Source of the DNA: Rhodobiaceae bacterium | GTDB lineage: Bacteria; Pseudomonadota; Alphaproteobacteria; Rhizobiales; JAKPQE01 | Assembly (NCBI GenBank): GCA_028278505.1 | Contig: JANQEG010000079.1 | Span: forward strand, 22,078-86,077 | DNA length: 64,000 nt | Direction: 5' to 3' | Shown: positions 23,215 to 32,964 of the stretch, in pieces | Position numbering within the stretch: position 1 is the first letter of the stretch | How the letters are laid out: each line of letters starts with the position of its first letter | The notes under the pieces: model-generated | Database searches by the model: none | The model's input: the letters and a program-made list of their open reading frames with translations, nothing else | What the model was told of the DNA's origin: nothing | Made by a program: the position numbers and the translations under genes

Positions 23215-24875
23215 CGGCGCCCGAATTCGTGTTCCTGCCGCTCGGCGGCGTCGGCGAGATCGGTATGAATCTGGCGCTCTACGGCTTTGGGCCGCCGCGC
23301 GACCGCCAATGGCTGATGGTCGATTGCGGGGTGGCGTTCGGCGACGAATCGGTGCCCGGCATCGACCTCGTCATGGCCGATATCCGCTTCATCGAAGAGG
23401 AGCGCGGCAGCCTTGCCGGCATCGTGCTGACCCACGCCCATGAGGACCATTACGGTGCCGTCGGCTATCTTTGGCCGCGCCTGCGCGCGCCGGTCTATGC
23501 GACCGCGTTCACCGCCGCACTGATGCAGGCCAAGCAGCTCTCCGAGCCGGGCGCGCCGCCGGTTCCGGTCGAGACGGTAGAGCCGGGCAGGGCGCTCTCC
23601 ATCGGCCCGTTCACGGTCGAATACGTGCCCGTCGCCCATTCGATCCCCGAGGCGCATTCGCTGGTGATTTCGACCGAGGCCGGCACCGCCCTTCATACCG
23701 GCGACTGGAAGATCGACGACGATCCGGTCGTCGGCGCCGTCACCGATGCGGACAAGTTCCGGGCGATCGGCCGAGAGGGCGTCGATGCGCTCATCTGCGA
23801 CTCCACCAACGTTCTGCGCGAGGGCTTCAGCGCCAGCGAGGGCGAGGTCGGCAAAACCCTCGAAACACTGATCGCCAAAGCCCCGGCGCGGGTCGCCCTC
23901 ACGACGTTCTCGTCGAATGTCGCGCGCATCCGCAGCGGGGCCGTTGCGGCCGCCAAGGCCGGGCGCGAGGTCGTCGTCGTCGGCCGGGCGATCGCCCGCG
24001 TCGTCGGCGTTGCCCGTGAACTCGGCCTGCTTGACGGCATCGCGCCGTTCCACGACGAGGAGGCGTTTGCCACTCTGCCGCGCAACAAGGTCGTGGCGCT
24101 GTGCACCGGCAGCCAGGGCGAGGCGCGGGCGGCGCTGGCGCGCATCGCCAGCGGCGATCATCCGCGCGTGGGGCTTACCGGGGGCGATCAGGTGATCTTT
24201 TCCTCGCGGACGATCCCCGGCAATGAGCGCGCCGTCAACGGGGTGATCAACGGGCTCATCACCCAAGGCATCGGGGTGATCACCGATCGCGATCATCTGG
24301 TCCACGCCTCCGGCCATCCGCGAAGGGGCGAGGTCGAGCAGATGTATGACTGGGTGCAGCCGCGCGCGCTCGTGCCCGTCCACGGCTATCCGGTCCACAT
24401 GGCCGCCCAGGCCGAGCTTGCGCGCCGCTTCGGCATCGGCCAGGTCGTGACGATCCGGAACGGCGAGATGGTGCGGCTTGCGCCGGGGCCGGCCGAGGTG
24501 ATCGACGAGGCCTTCGCCGGCCGCCTCCTAAAGGACGGGCGGATCGTGCTGACGCCGGAGGAAAGCGGTGTGGCCGAGCGCCGGCGGCTCGCCTTTGCCG
24601 GTGTCGTCCTGGTCTCCGTCGCCCTCACGCGCAAGGGCGACATCGCCGAAGACCCGCAATGCGCGCTGGCCGGGCTGCCGGAGGCGGACGAGACCGGCAC
24701 GCCGCTCGGCGTGATTGTCGAGGATGCGGCGATCGGGGCGCTGGAGAGCATTCCGCGGCCGCGCCGGCGCGATGCCGAGCTCGTCGCCGAGGCGCTGCGC
24801 CGCGCCGTGCGGGCGGAAGTCAATCGCGCCTGGGGCAAGAAACCGGTGTGCAAAGTGCTGGTGACGGTTCTCTGA
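23211..24875 (+). CDS. rnj: Ribonuclease J
   Basis: LPLGGVGEIGMNLALYG, VLTHAHEDHYGAVGYLW, HTGDWKIDDDPVVG; GTG start overlapping the birA stop. Confidence 0.93.
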   Translation: MTAPEFVFLPLGGVGEIGMNLALYGFGPPRDRQWLMVDCGVAFGDESVPGIDLVMADIRFIEEERGSLAGIVLTHAHEDHYGAVGYLWPRLRAPVYATAFTAALMQAKQLSEPGAPPVPVETVEPGRALSIGPFTVEYVPVAHSIPEAHSLVISTEAGTALHTGDWKIDDDPVVGAVTDADKFRAIGREGVDALICDSTNVLREGFSASEGEVGKTLETLIAKAPARVALTTFSSNVARIRSGAVAAAKAGREVVVVGRAIARVVGVARELGLLDGIAPFHDEEAFATLPRNKVVALCTGSQGEARAALARIASGDHPRVGLTGGDQVIFSSRTIPGNERAVNGVINGLITQGIGVITDRDHLVHASGHPRRGEVEQMYDWVQPRALVPVHGYPVHMAAQAELARRFGIGQVVTIRNGEMVRLAPGPAEVIDEAFAGRLLKDGRIVLTPEESGVAERRRLAFAGVVLVSVALTRKGDIAEDPQCALAGLPEADETGTPLGVIVEDAAIGALESIPRPRRRDAELVAEALRRAVRAEVNRAWGKKPVCKVLVTVL

Positions 24876-24950
24876 GCGCCCTATATCTGGCAATTGTGCG
24901 CCCAGTTCTGCGCGGCGGTGCCGCGGCGGCCGAAGCAAAGGAAAGCGAAG

Positions 24951-25349
24951 ATGATCGGAAAACTGAACCATGTCGCCATCGCCGTTCCCGATATCGAGAA
25001 GGCGTCGGCCGTCTACCGCAACACGCTGGGCGCCCTGGTGTCCGACAAGGTGCCGCAGCCCGATCACGGGGTGACCACCGTCTTCATCGAACTGCCGAAC
25101 ACCAAGGTCGAGCTCTTGGAGCCGCTCGGCGACAATTCGCCGATCCGCGCCTTTCTCGACCGCAATCCGGGCGGCGGCATCCACCATCTCTGCTACGAGG
25201 TCGACGATGTCGAAGAAGCCGCGACCAAGCTCGCTGGCGACGGCGCCCGCGTGCTCGGCGCGCCCAAGATCGGCGCCCACGGAAAGCCGGTGATCTTCCT
25301 GCATCCGAAGGATTTCTGCGGCACGCTGGTCGAGCTGGAAGAGGCGTGA
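24951..25349 (+). CDS. mce: Methylmalonyl-CoA epimerase
   Basis: MIGKLNHVAIAVPDIEKASAVYRNTLGA...LLEPLGDNSPIRAFLDRNPGGGIHHLCYEVDDV. Confidence 0.92.
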   Translation: MIGKLNHVAIAVPDIEKASAVYRNTLGALVSDKVPQPDHGVTTVFIELPNTKVELLEPLGDNSPIRAFLDRNPGGGIHHLCYEVDDVEEAATKLAGDGARVLGAPKIGAHGKPVIFLHPKDFCGTLVELEEA

Positions 25350-25418
25350 GACCGGACCGCGTCGACATGGACATGATCGGAGATGCGTTTGTGCAAGGAT
25401 GCCGCCCCGCTCATGGGG

Positions 25419-25506
25419 TCATTGCCGGGCTTGTCCCGGCAATCCACACTGACTTCGTTGTCAAGCTGTTAGGCCCTATGGATCACCGGAACAAGTCCGG
25501 TGATGA
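25419..25506. repeat. REP-like interspersed element, copy 1
   Basis: Hairpins attgccgggcttgtcccggcaat and atcaccggaacaagtccggtgat around a shared core; matches the reverse complement of 30661-30741. Confidence 0.75.
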
Positions 25507-25563
25507 GGCTGAGAATGGCTGCAAATCGGAGCGTAGAAGCTTCAGCCGGGAGGCCGTGGACCG

Positions 25564-25827
25564 ATGTCGCTGGTGACGGGGCTTGCGGTCTACTTCATCA
25601 TCTGGTGGGCGACGCTTTTTGCGGTGCTGCCGTGGAAGGTGCGCACCCAGGCCGAGGCCGGCCACATCGAGCCCGGAACCAATCCCAGTTCGCCGGCGCG
25701 GGCGCTGATCGCCCGCAAGCTGCTCGCCAACACGGTGCTCGCCGCGGTGTTCTTTTCGATCTTCTACTATCTGAAGGTCGTCGCCGGGTGGACGCTTGAC
25801 GACATCCCGCTGCTGCCGCGGTTCTGA
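25564..25827 (+). CDS. DUF1467-like small membrane protein
   Basis: MSLVTGLAVYFIIWWATLFAVLPWKVRTQAEAGHIEPGTNPSSPARALIARKLLANTVLAAVFFSIFYY. Confidence 0.85.
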   Translation: MSLVTGLAVYFIIWWATLFAVLPWKVRTQAEAGHIEPGTNPSSPARALIARKLLANTVLAAVFFSIFYYLKVVAGWTLDDIPLLPRF

Positions 25828-25940
25828 CCGGGCGAGAGCATTATGTTCCGGGACTGAAGCGGCGAGCGACGTCTGACGACGGCAACCTTCCGATTATGCC
25901 CGGGCGTATCACATCGTTGTCCGGTACGATACGGCACCGC

Positions 25941-26029
25941 CAATGGTTCCCCGCTTCCGCGGGGAAGGTGTGATTGGTGACCTCTGGGATTCCCTGATAC
26001 ACCGTCCCCGCGGAAGCGGGGACCCATTG
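25941..26029. repeat. Inverted-repeat intergenic element (REP doublet or MITE-like)
   Basis: 31-nt arms 25941-25971 and 25999-26029 are reverse complements with 2 mismatches; each contains the palindrome tccccgcttccgcgggga. Confidence 0.75.
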
Positions 26030-26251
26030 CCCATATCGCCACGGTATGTCGGTGGCGGGCCTTGTCGCGACGGCAAAGTCTGCGGACTGCAAGGCCCGAC
26101 GTGTTGGCCAAGAGCAGATCGCCGGGACCAGCCAGCAAAACAAGAGATGCGCCCAGACGCTTCGATCCGGGCGCAAGGGGCTCCAAACAGGCAGCGCCCG
26201 TATTTTTTGCCTTTTGGTATACGAAAGCCGCCGGGCGGGGCGCAAAAACAC

Positions 26252-26278
26252 AAAAAAAAGCAAGGCTTGCGCCTTGCT
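26252..26278 (-). terminator. Rho-independent terminator (minus strand)
   Basis: Minus strand AGCAAGG-CGCAAG-CCTTGCT stem-loop followed by TTTTTTTT. Confidence 0.75.
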
Positions 26279-26621
26279 GAACAGTTACGCGTCCTTAACC
26301 CCTTTTCCGACCACCATCGTCGAGCAACGATTGTTTTCGAACGACAACACCCGTAGTGCTGCTGGGGCAATCCTCCCAAGACTCAGACCGCGACAAACTT
26401 CCCCGGCCGAGAAAAAAATGCCGGATGTCATTATGAGCCGTATTTTAACGGCTTATCGGTCGATTGTCATCAATTTGTGCAGCAACCGACCATTTCTTGG
26501 GCATTTTCTCGGGAAAGGACGGAAGGGCGGTTTCGGGCTTGTGTTTTGATCGGCTTTACGGTTTGACTGCCCCGCGGCTCTGAACGGGCCGCGTTTGCCG
26601 ATCACCGAAGAGCGTCCACCC

Positions 26622-27938
26622 ATGCGATTGTCCCGATATTTCCTGCCGATACTGAAGGAAACGCCGAAAGAGGCCGAGATCGTCTCGCACCGGCTGATGC
26701 TGCGCGCCGGCATGGTGCGGCAGGAATCCGCCGGCATCTATGCCTGGCTGCCGCTCGGCTTCAAGGTGCTGAAGAAGATCGAGCAGATCGTCCGCGAGGA
26801 GCAGGATCGCGCCGGCGCGATCGAAATCCTGATGCCGACCATCCAGCCCGCCGACCTTTGGCTCGAGAGCGGCCGCTACAACGATTACGGCAAGGAGATG
26901 CTGCGCATAGAGGACCGGCACGAGCGCGCCATGCTGTTCGGGCCGACCAATGAGGAGATGATCACCGAGATTTTCCGCGCCTCGGTGAAATCGTACCGGG
27001 ACCTGCCGCTCAACCTCTATCACATCCAATGGAAGTTCCGCGACGAGGTGCGGCCGCGCTTCGGCACCATGCGCTCGCGCGAATTCCTGATGAAGGACGC
27101 CTATTCCTTCGACCTCGACGAGGCCGGCGCCAGGGCCGCCTATAACAGGATGTTCGTCGCTTACTTACGCACCTTCTCGCGCCTCGGGTTGACCGCGATC
27201 CCGATGCGCGCCGAGACCGGCCCGATCGGCGGCGACATGAGCCACGAATTCATCATCCTCGCCTCCACCGGCGAGAGCGAAGTGTTCTGCGACAAGGGGC
27301 TGCTCGACCTGCCGATCCCCGGCGAAGACGTCGATTTCGCGGGCGACCTGTCGCCGATCGTCGAGGCCTATACGTCGATGTACGCCGCCACCGACGAGAT
27401 GCACGACGCGGCCGCCTATGCCGCGGTTCCCGAAGACCGGCGGGTGTCGGCGCGCGGCATCGAGGTCGGCCACATCTTCTATTTCGGCACCAAATATTCC
27501 GAGCCGATGGGCGCCCGGGTCGCCGGCCCGGACGGCAGCGAGCATTTCGTCCATATGGGCTCCTACGGCATCGGGCCGTCGCGGCTGGTGCCGGCGATCA
27601 TCGAGGCGAGCCATGACGATGACGGCATCGTCTGGCCCGACGCGGTGGCGCCGTTCACGGTCGGCCTGATCAATCTGAAGCCGGGCGATGCGGCGACCGA
27701 CGGCATCTGCGAAACGCTCTACGGCAAGCTTAGTGCCGCCGGCGTCGACGTGCTCTACGACGATGTCGACCAGCGCGCCGGCGCCAAGTTCGCGACCATG
27801 GATTTGATCGGCCTGCCGTGGCAGCTCATCGTCGGGCCGAAGGGCGTCGCCGCCGGCGAGGTCGAGCTTAAGCGGCGGGCGAGCGGCGAACGCCAGACGC
27901 TGTCGCCGGATTCGGCGATTGCCGCGCTGACCGGCTGA
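26622..27938 (+). CDS. proS: Prolyl-tRNA synthetase
   Basis: [74 protein letters not shown]. Confidence 0.96.
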   Translation: MRLSRYFLPILKETPKEAEIVSHRLMLRAGMVRQESAGIYAWLPLGFKVLKKIEQIVREEQDRAGAIEILMPTIQPADLWLESGRYNDYGKEMLRIEDRHERAMLFGPTNEEMITEIFRASVKSYRDLPLNLYHIQWKFRDEVRPRFGTMRSREFLMKDAYSFDLDEAGARAAYNRMFVAYLRTFSRLGLTAIPMRAETGPIGGDMSHEFIILASTGESEVFCDKGLLDLPIPGEDVDFAGDLSPIVEAYTSMYAATDEMHDAAAYAAVPEDRRVSARGIEVGHIFYFGTKYSEPMGARVAGPDGSEHFVHMGSYGIGPSRLVPAIIEASHDDDGIVWPDAVAPFTVGLINLKPGDAATDGICETLYGKLSAAGVDVLYDDVDQRAGAKFATMDLIGLPWQLIVGPKGVAAGEVELKRRASGERQTLSPDSAIAALTG

Positions 27939-28068
27939 TCCCGGCGCGGCCCAAGACGGCCACAATTCTCCCCTCAAGTGCCGGGGACTTGATCCGCTTG
28001 AGGGAATCGGCACTGTGATCGGCAGTTCTTTTCCCGTGCGCCGCACGGGCGGCACGGAAGGTGCGGCA

Positions 28069-29337
28069 ATGGACGAGCCGTCCGACACGCGACCCTTTGC
28101 CCGGTTCGAATGGATGCTCGCCGGGCGCTATCTGCGCTCGCGCCGCCGCGAGACCTTCGTGTCGATCATCGCCGGCTTCTCCTTCCTCGGCATCATGCTC
28201 GGCGTGGCGACGCTGATCGTGGTGATGGCGGTGATGAACGGCTTTCGCGACGAACTGATCACCAAAATGCTCGGCTTCAACGGCCACATGCTGTTGCGGG
28301 CAATGGATGCGCCGCTCACCGATTACCGCGACCTCAGCGAGCGGGTCGGCGCGGTTCCGGGCGTCACCCGCGTCATCCCGTTCGTCGAGGGCCAGGTGCT
28401 CGCCTCCGGGCCGACGCTCGCCTCGGGCGCCATGGTGCGCGGCGTCCGGCCCGAAGACCTTAAACGCCTGACCATTGTCAGCGACAACATCCGGCTCGGT
28501 TCGCTGGAGAAGTTCGGCCAGGAGGACGGCGTGCTCATCGGCCGCCGGCTCGCCAATTCGCTGGGCATCCGGGTCCATGACCAGGTGATGCTGACGGCGC
28601 CGCGCGGTGCCGTCACCCCGTTCGGCGTGACGCCGCGGATCAAGGCCTATCCGGTGCTCGGCATTTTCGAGATCGGCATGTCGATCTTCGATTCCGGCTT
28701 CATCTTCATGCCGCTCGACGAGGCGCAGCTCTATTTCAACCTGGGCGGCGAGGTCACCGGCATCGACGTCTACACCAGGGATCCGGACACGATTGCCGAA
28801 TATTGGGGGCCGGTCGAGGCGGCGGCCGAGCGCAGCCTGCTGATTTCCGACTGGCGCATGCGCGACGTCACCTTCTTTTCCGCGCTCGAGGTGGAACGCA
28901 ACATGATGTTCCTGATCGTCGCGCTGATCGTCTTCGTCGCCGCGCTCAACATCGTCTCGGGGCTGACCATGCTGGTCAAGGACAAGGGCCGCGATATCGC
29001 GATTTTGCGCACCATGGGCGCAACCAGGGGCGCAGTCATGCGGGTGTTCTTCATCACCGGCGCCAGCATCGGCACGCTCGGCACGCTCGCCGGCCTGCTG
29101 CTCGGCACGGTGATCTGCATCAACGTGGAGTCGATCCGCCAGTTCATCGCCTGGCTGACGCGGACCGAGTTGTTTTCGGCCGAGCTTTACTATCTGAGCC
29201 GGCTGCCGGCCGACATGGACGCGCTCGAAGTGTCGGCGATCGTCGCCATGGCTTTGCTGCTGTCGTTTTTGGCCACCGTCTATCCGGCATGGCGGGCGGC
29301 GCGGCTCGATCCGGTCGAGGCGCTCAGATACGAATGA
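28069..29337 (+). CDS. Lipoprotein-releasing ABC transporter permease (LolC/E family)
   Basis: [47 protein letters not shown]; FtsX-like C-terminus; followed by lolD. Confidence 0.92.
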   Translation: MDEPSDTRPFARFEWMLAGRYLRSRRRETFVSIIAGFSFLGIMLGVATLIVVMAVMNGFRDELITKMLGFNGHMLLRAMDAPLTDYRDLSERVGAVPGVTRVIPFVEGQVLASGPTLASGAMVRGVRPEDLKRLTIVSDNIRLGSLEKFGQEDGVLIGRRLANSLGIRVHDQVMLTAPRGAVTPFGVTPRIKAYPVLGIFEIGMSIFDSGFIFMPLDEAQLYFNLGGEVTGIDVYTRDPDTIAEYWGPVEAAAERSLLISDWRMRDVTFFSALEVERNMMFLIVALIVFVAALNIVSGLTMLVKDKGRDIAILRTMGATRGAVMRVFFITGASIGTLGTLAGLLLGTVICINVESIRQFIAWLTRTELFSAELYYLSRLPADMDALEVSAIVAMALLLSFLATVYPAWRAARLDPVEALRYE

Positions 29338-30080
29338 CCGAGGACGCGACCATCCCGGCCGCCGCCGACGGCCCTTCGGAACTGCCGGAAAAACCGTCGC
29401 CGGTGCTGGCGCTCGAAGGCATCGAACGCTGGTTTCCGCAAGGCAGCGACCGCCGCCTCGACGTATTGATGGGCGCCGACCTTGCCGTCTATCCGGGCGA
29501 GATGGTGGCGCTGGTGGCGCCGTCGGGGGCGGGAAAGTCGACGCTGCTCCACATTGCCGGGCTGCTGGAGCGGCCGAATGCCGGAGAGGTGCGGATCGCC
29601 GGGACCGCGGCGGCGGCCATGACCGATATCGAGCGCACCAGGGTGCGCCGGCTCGAAATCGGTTTCGTCTACCAGTTTCACCATTTGCTGCCGGAGTTCA
29701 CCGCGCTGGAAAACGTGATGATGCCGCAGCTTATCCGCGGGCTCGACAAGGTCGAGGCGCGGCGGCGGGCCGAAGAGCTCCTGACCTATATCCAGCTTCC
29801 CGATCGCGGCGACCATCGCCCGGCGCAGCTTTCCGGCGGCGAGCAGCAGCGGGTGGCGATCGCCCGGGCGGTCGCCAATGCGCCGCAGCTTCTCCTGGCC
29901 GACGAGCCGACCGGCAATCTCGACCCGCACACCTCGGCCCGCGTGTTCGCTTCGCTCGAACGGTTGGTCCACGCCTCGGGTGTCGCGGCGCTCATCGGCA
30001 CCCACAATCTCGACCTGGCCCGGCGCATGGATCGGGTGATCACGTTGAAGGAAGGCCGGATCGTCGAGATCGCGCGTTGA
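29334..30080 (+). CDS. lolD: Lipoprotein-releasing ABC transporter ATP-binding protein
   Basis: Walker [36 protein letters not shown]. Confidence 0.93.
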   Translation: MTEDATIPAAADGPSELPEKPSPVLALEGIERWFPQGSDRRLDVLMGADLAVYPGEMVALVAPSGAGKSTLLHIAGLLERPNAGEVRIAGTAAAAMTDIERTRVRRLEIGFVYQFHHLLPEFTALENVMMPQLIRGLDKVEARRRAEELLTYIQLPDRGDHRPAQLSGGEQQRVAIARAVANAPQLLLADEPTGNLDPHTSARVFASLERLVHASGVAALIGTHNLDLARRMDRVITLKEGRIVEIAR

Positions 30081-30152
30081 CGCCCGGTCGCAATCTGGAA
30101 AAGATGCGCTGCGCCGCCGTGTATTCCCCGGTGCGTTTCTTGGAGTCCGGCC

Positions 30153-30620
30153 ATGATCATGTATTCGCGTGAACTCACCGTCCCCTGGGGCGAGTCCGAT
30201 CCCTTCGGCCTGGTCTATTTCCCGCGCATGCTGGCCTGGTTCAACGACACCGAGCACGAATTGCTGCGGGCGCTCGGCTTTCCCACCAACAAGCTGATCA
30301 CCGAGCGCCGTACCGCCTTCGTGATGGGCGACATCCATTTCCGCTTCATCGGCCCGGCCGCCTATGGCGACCGCATCCGCACCATCATTCAACTGGCCAA
30401 GATCGGCAAGTCGACGCTGCACTGGGACTGCAAGGCGGTGATCACCAATTCCGGCGCGACCGTGACCGAAGGCCGGGCGATCCGCATCCACGCCCAGATC
30501 CAGGAGGACGGCAATCTGAAGTCCGTCGATATCCCGGAGGATTTGCGCAAGGTGCTGACGCAATCCGGCTCGCTGATCGAGACCGAGGTCAAGAACGGCG
30601 ACATCATGGACGACGATTGA
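30153..30620 (+). CDS. Acyl-CoA thioesterase (4HBT-type hotdog)
   Basis: YSRELTVPWGESDPFGLVYFPRMLAWFNDTEHELLRALG. Confidence 0.82.
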   Translation: MIMYSRELTVPWGESDPFGLVYFPRMLAWFNDTEHELLRALGFPTNKLITERRTAFVMGDIHFRFIGPAAYGDRIRTIIQLAKIGKSTLHWDCKAVITNSGATVTEGRAIRIHAQIQEDGNLKSVDIPEDLRKVLTQSGSLIETEVKNGDIMDDD

Positions 30621-30660
30621 GGGAACTTTGAAGAAAGGTCCGCCGCTGCCCCCGTCTTCG

Positions 30661-30741
30661 GTCATCACCGGGCTTGTCCCGGTGATCCATAGGGCCTGAC
30701 AGTTTGAAAGCAAAGTCAGTTTGGATTGCCGGGACAAGCCC
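30661..30741. repeat. REP-like interspersed element, copy 2 (inverted, apparently truncated)
   Basis: tcaccgggcttgtcccggtgatccatagggcctgac...aaagtcagtttggattgccgggacaagccc; homology to copy 1 stops at about 30741. Confidence 0.7.
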
Positions 30742-31003
30742 AGAGCTGTCCGATTAAGCGGTTGCTGCGGTTCATCTGTAAGGCGCAGGAACACATTGCA
30801 GTACGGCGGAAAAGGAGGGAACAACCGGGAATATCCGGGAAGAAAAGAAAAACGGCGCAATCCCAAAGGCATAACCGAGGCGGCGACGGCTGGCCGTCAC
30901 GGGGCGTTGCGCAAGATCAAATTGCACAAAAAAGGAGTGGAGCCGCGCGCCGTTACGGCGGCGGAACGATAAGGTGTTGAAAAATATAGAGAGGAGCATT
31001 GGT

Positions 31004-31117
31004 AAGTGGGACTCGATGGCGGAATCGGCGGGGCCGAGTCCCACTTCGGCTAACGCCGCGAAAAATAACGGGAAATCAGAAATCGAACGGAGAGACGGGG
31101 CCGTGAAAGTGGGACTC
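31004..31117. promoter_or_regulatory. Candidate transposase-binding end repeats of the prophage left end
   Basis: aagtgggactcg at 31004-31015, inverted cgagtcccactt at 31035-31046, aagtgggactc at 31107-31117. Confidence 0.5.
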
Positions 31118-31137
31118 TGCGATAGGCCGTAAAACGA

Positions 31138-31782
31138 TCAAATCGGCCGGCCGACCCAGCGCACGCGTCCAGCGATCCGCAACTTGGAAAGATCGGTTTT
31201 CGAAAGCCGCTCGTGGGGATATCGATCGTTGTCCGAGATGAGTTCGACCGAACCATCGGCGCGGCGGTTGATTCGCTTGACCAGAAGATCGCCATCGAGA
31301 GCGATGACGTATATGCCTCCGGAATGCGCCGTCCGTTTTGACAGGTCGACCAGCATCAATGCGCCGTCGGGAATGGTCGGTTCCATCGAGTCGCCATCGG
31401 CGGTGACGATGCCGGCCTTGTCCGGCGCCACGCCGAGCTCCCTCAACTCGTCGCGCCGGAATGGCAGCCGCTCAGCAACGTCCTCCGAAACCGGAACAAG
31501 TCCTGACCCCGCCGAGGCGCGAATTTCATACCGTGGAACGAAGACCATACCATCTGACGACGCCAACTCTGGCGTGTCCCCAAACAGTATATAGTCGGCC
31601 GAAAGGCCGCACGCTTGGGCGATCTGAGCGATAGCAGACGCCTTAGCTTCTGCTGTGCCGCTGATGTAGTGCGACAGCGTTCGCGTCGGTATACCTGTAA
31701 TTTCCGACACATGCTTTGTGCCGCCAGCTTTCTTGACAGCTGCGCTTATCCTCGAAGCAACCTCGGAAATATCAGCGGGCAT
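31138..31782 (-). CDS. Phage repressor, HTH plus S24/LexA-like peptidase domain
   Basis: HTH KHVSEITGIPTRTLSHYISGTAEAKASAIAQIAQACGLSADYI; S24 [20 protein letters not shown]...GIYVIALDGDLLVKRI; start MPADISEV at 31782 (ORF open to 31812). Confidence 0.9.
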   Translation of the reverse strand: MPADISEVASRISAAVKKAGGTKHVSEITGIPTRTLSHYISGTAEAKASAIAQIAQACGLSADYILFGDTPELASSDGMVFVPRYEIRASAGSGLVPVSEDVAERLPFRRDELRELGVAPDKAGIVTADGDSMEPTIPDGALMLVDLSKRTAHSGGIYVIALDGDLLVKRINRRADGSVELISDNDRYPHERLSKTDLSKLRIAGRVRWVGRPI

Positions 31783-31793
31783 AGATAAGCTCC

Positions 31794-31834
31794 GCCAGTA
31801 CTGGCTTGACAAAGAGCCAGAACTGGCTTCTATT
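31794..31834 (+). promoter_or_regulatory. Early promoter overlapped by paired operators
   Basis: TTGACA at 31806-31811, 17-bp spacer, TCTATT at 31829-31834; palindromes GCCAGTACTGGC (31794-31805) and GCCAGAACTGGC (31816-31827) 22 bp apart. Confidence 0.6.
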
Positions 31835-31900
31835 CACCACAGTGATTCATCCACCCGAAAAAACCGGCTTGGTCAGAAGCCGGTCTATCCGGAGAACGCC

Positions 31901-32251
31901 ATGCCGCGCGAGCGTTGGGACAAGCACGCGATCCTCGCCGAAGTGCACCGCCGCGGAAAAACCCTCGTCCAACTCTGCCGTGACGCCGGCATCGAAGAGA
32001 GTTCATGCAAGGTCGCGCTCCACCGGCCGCACAAGGCCGGTGAAAGGGCGATTGCTGATTTCCTCGGCGTCGATGTCGCGAATCTGTGGCCCGAACGCTA
32101 TTGCGACCCGACGTCCAGGAAAAAGTCTGCCACGAAGTGCGGTTGCGAATCGAGTCCGAACGATACACGCGATGCTGACAGCACCGGACGGTTCGGGTGC
32201 ACCTGCGGTCAGGGAGACGCCTTCGGCCTGACAAAGGGGGCGACTGCGTGA
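31901..32251 (+). CDS. Ner/Nlp-family HTH regulator
   Basis: MPRERWDKHAILAEVHRRGKTLVQLCRDAGIEESSCKVALHRPHKAGERAIADFLGVDVANLWPERY, divergent from the repressor. Confidence 0.85.
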   Translation: MPRERWDKHAILAEVHRRGKTLVQLCRDAGIEESSCKVALHRPHKAGERAIADFLGVDVANLWPERYCDPTSRKKSATKCGCESSPNDTRDADSTGRFGCTCGQGDAFGLTKGATA

Positions 32252-32388
32252 CCTTCCGCTCTCCCCATAACGACACGACGCCATCGCTTGCCTACGCGCT
32301 GATTGCGGCAGGTCTCTCGATCGCGATTTTCGCCGCCCTCGGCGTTGGCCTCGCCTATCTCGACATCTTCTTGCTGGGGGACAGCTGA
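32248..32388 (+). CDS. Small membrane protein
   Basis: GTG start overlapping the ner stop; ALIAAGLSIAIFAALGVGLAYLDIFLL TM segment. Confidence 0.45.
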   Translation: MTFRSPHNDTTPSLAYALIAAGLSIAIFAALGVGLAYLDIFLLGDS

Positions 32389-32460
32389 TGACCCGCCACA
32401 TCGATTTTTTTGCAAGCCGCAAATGCGGGTTTGACTTTCACCTGATCAGGCGCGGCCGCT

Positions 32461-32964
32461 TTGGTCACTGGTTCGATGTTTGGTGGTGTTGTGGATGCGA
32501 AGCCGGCCTTGCGATCGCCGGCCGCAACCTTTTCTGCATTTCACTTTAAGGGCCGTTTGATGCGCGCGATCCTGGCAAAGCCGGTGCGAGATGAACTGGT
32601 GTTTTTCACGGGCGGTATAGAGTTTGTCGCCGGAACCGGCGGCAACGTCATCGCGGTGCCTACCACTTCGCGCTTCCAGGCCGAAGCCGTTGAAATGAGA
32701 GTTGAGGATGCCCGCCCCTGGGCATCGATGTTGAATACCTACCGACCTGGTCTAAGCCTGTTTGAAGTTTTCCCCCTCCCGTCGAGGCCTATCCCTGGGG
32801 CCGTCCCGTCGACGGGAGATCGCGCCGGAGCCTTGGATTTGTCCGGGCCCGAGGGCTCCGACGCACCCCAATCCTCCCCGACTGGCCGGGCGGCTGACGA
32901 CAGCCAGCATGCCGATAAGCCTAGCCGTCCGGCCGATCTTTCTCGGGGAGCAACCGGCGAATGA
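32461..32964 (+). CDS. Hypothetical phage protein with disordered C-terminus
   Basis: ORF 167 aa, stop overlaps the following ParB-like start. Confidence 0.5.
   Translation: MVTGSMFGGVVDAKPALRSPAATFSAFHFKGRLMRAILAKPVRDELVFFTGGIEFVAGTGGNVIAVPTTSRFQAEAVEMRVEDARPWASMLNTYRPGLSLFEVFPLPSRPIPGAVPSTGDRAGALDLSGPEGSDAPQSSPTGRAADDSQHADKPSRPADLSRGATGE

Noticed and set aside
25941-26029. CRISPR-like repeats (ttccccgc..gcgggga resembles type I-E repeats)
   Set aside because: Only two copies in inverted orientation, no regular spacers, no cas genes; better explained as a REP/MITE inverted repeat
32209-32422. Minus-strand ORFs opposite ner and the small membrane gene
   Set aside because: No domain signal, conflict with tightly coupled plus-strand genes
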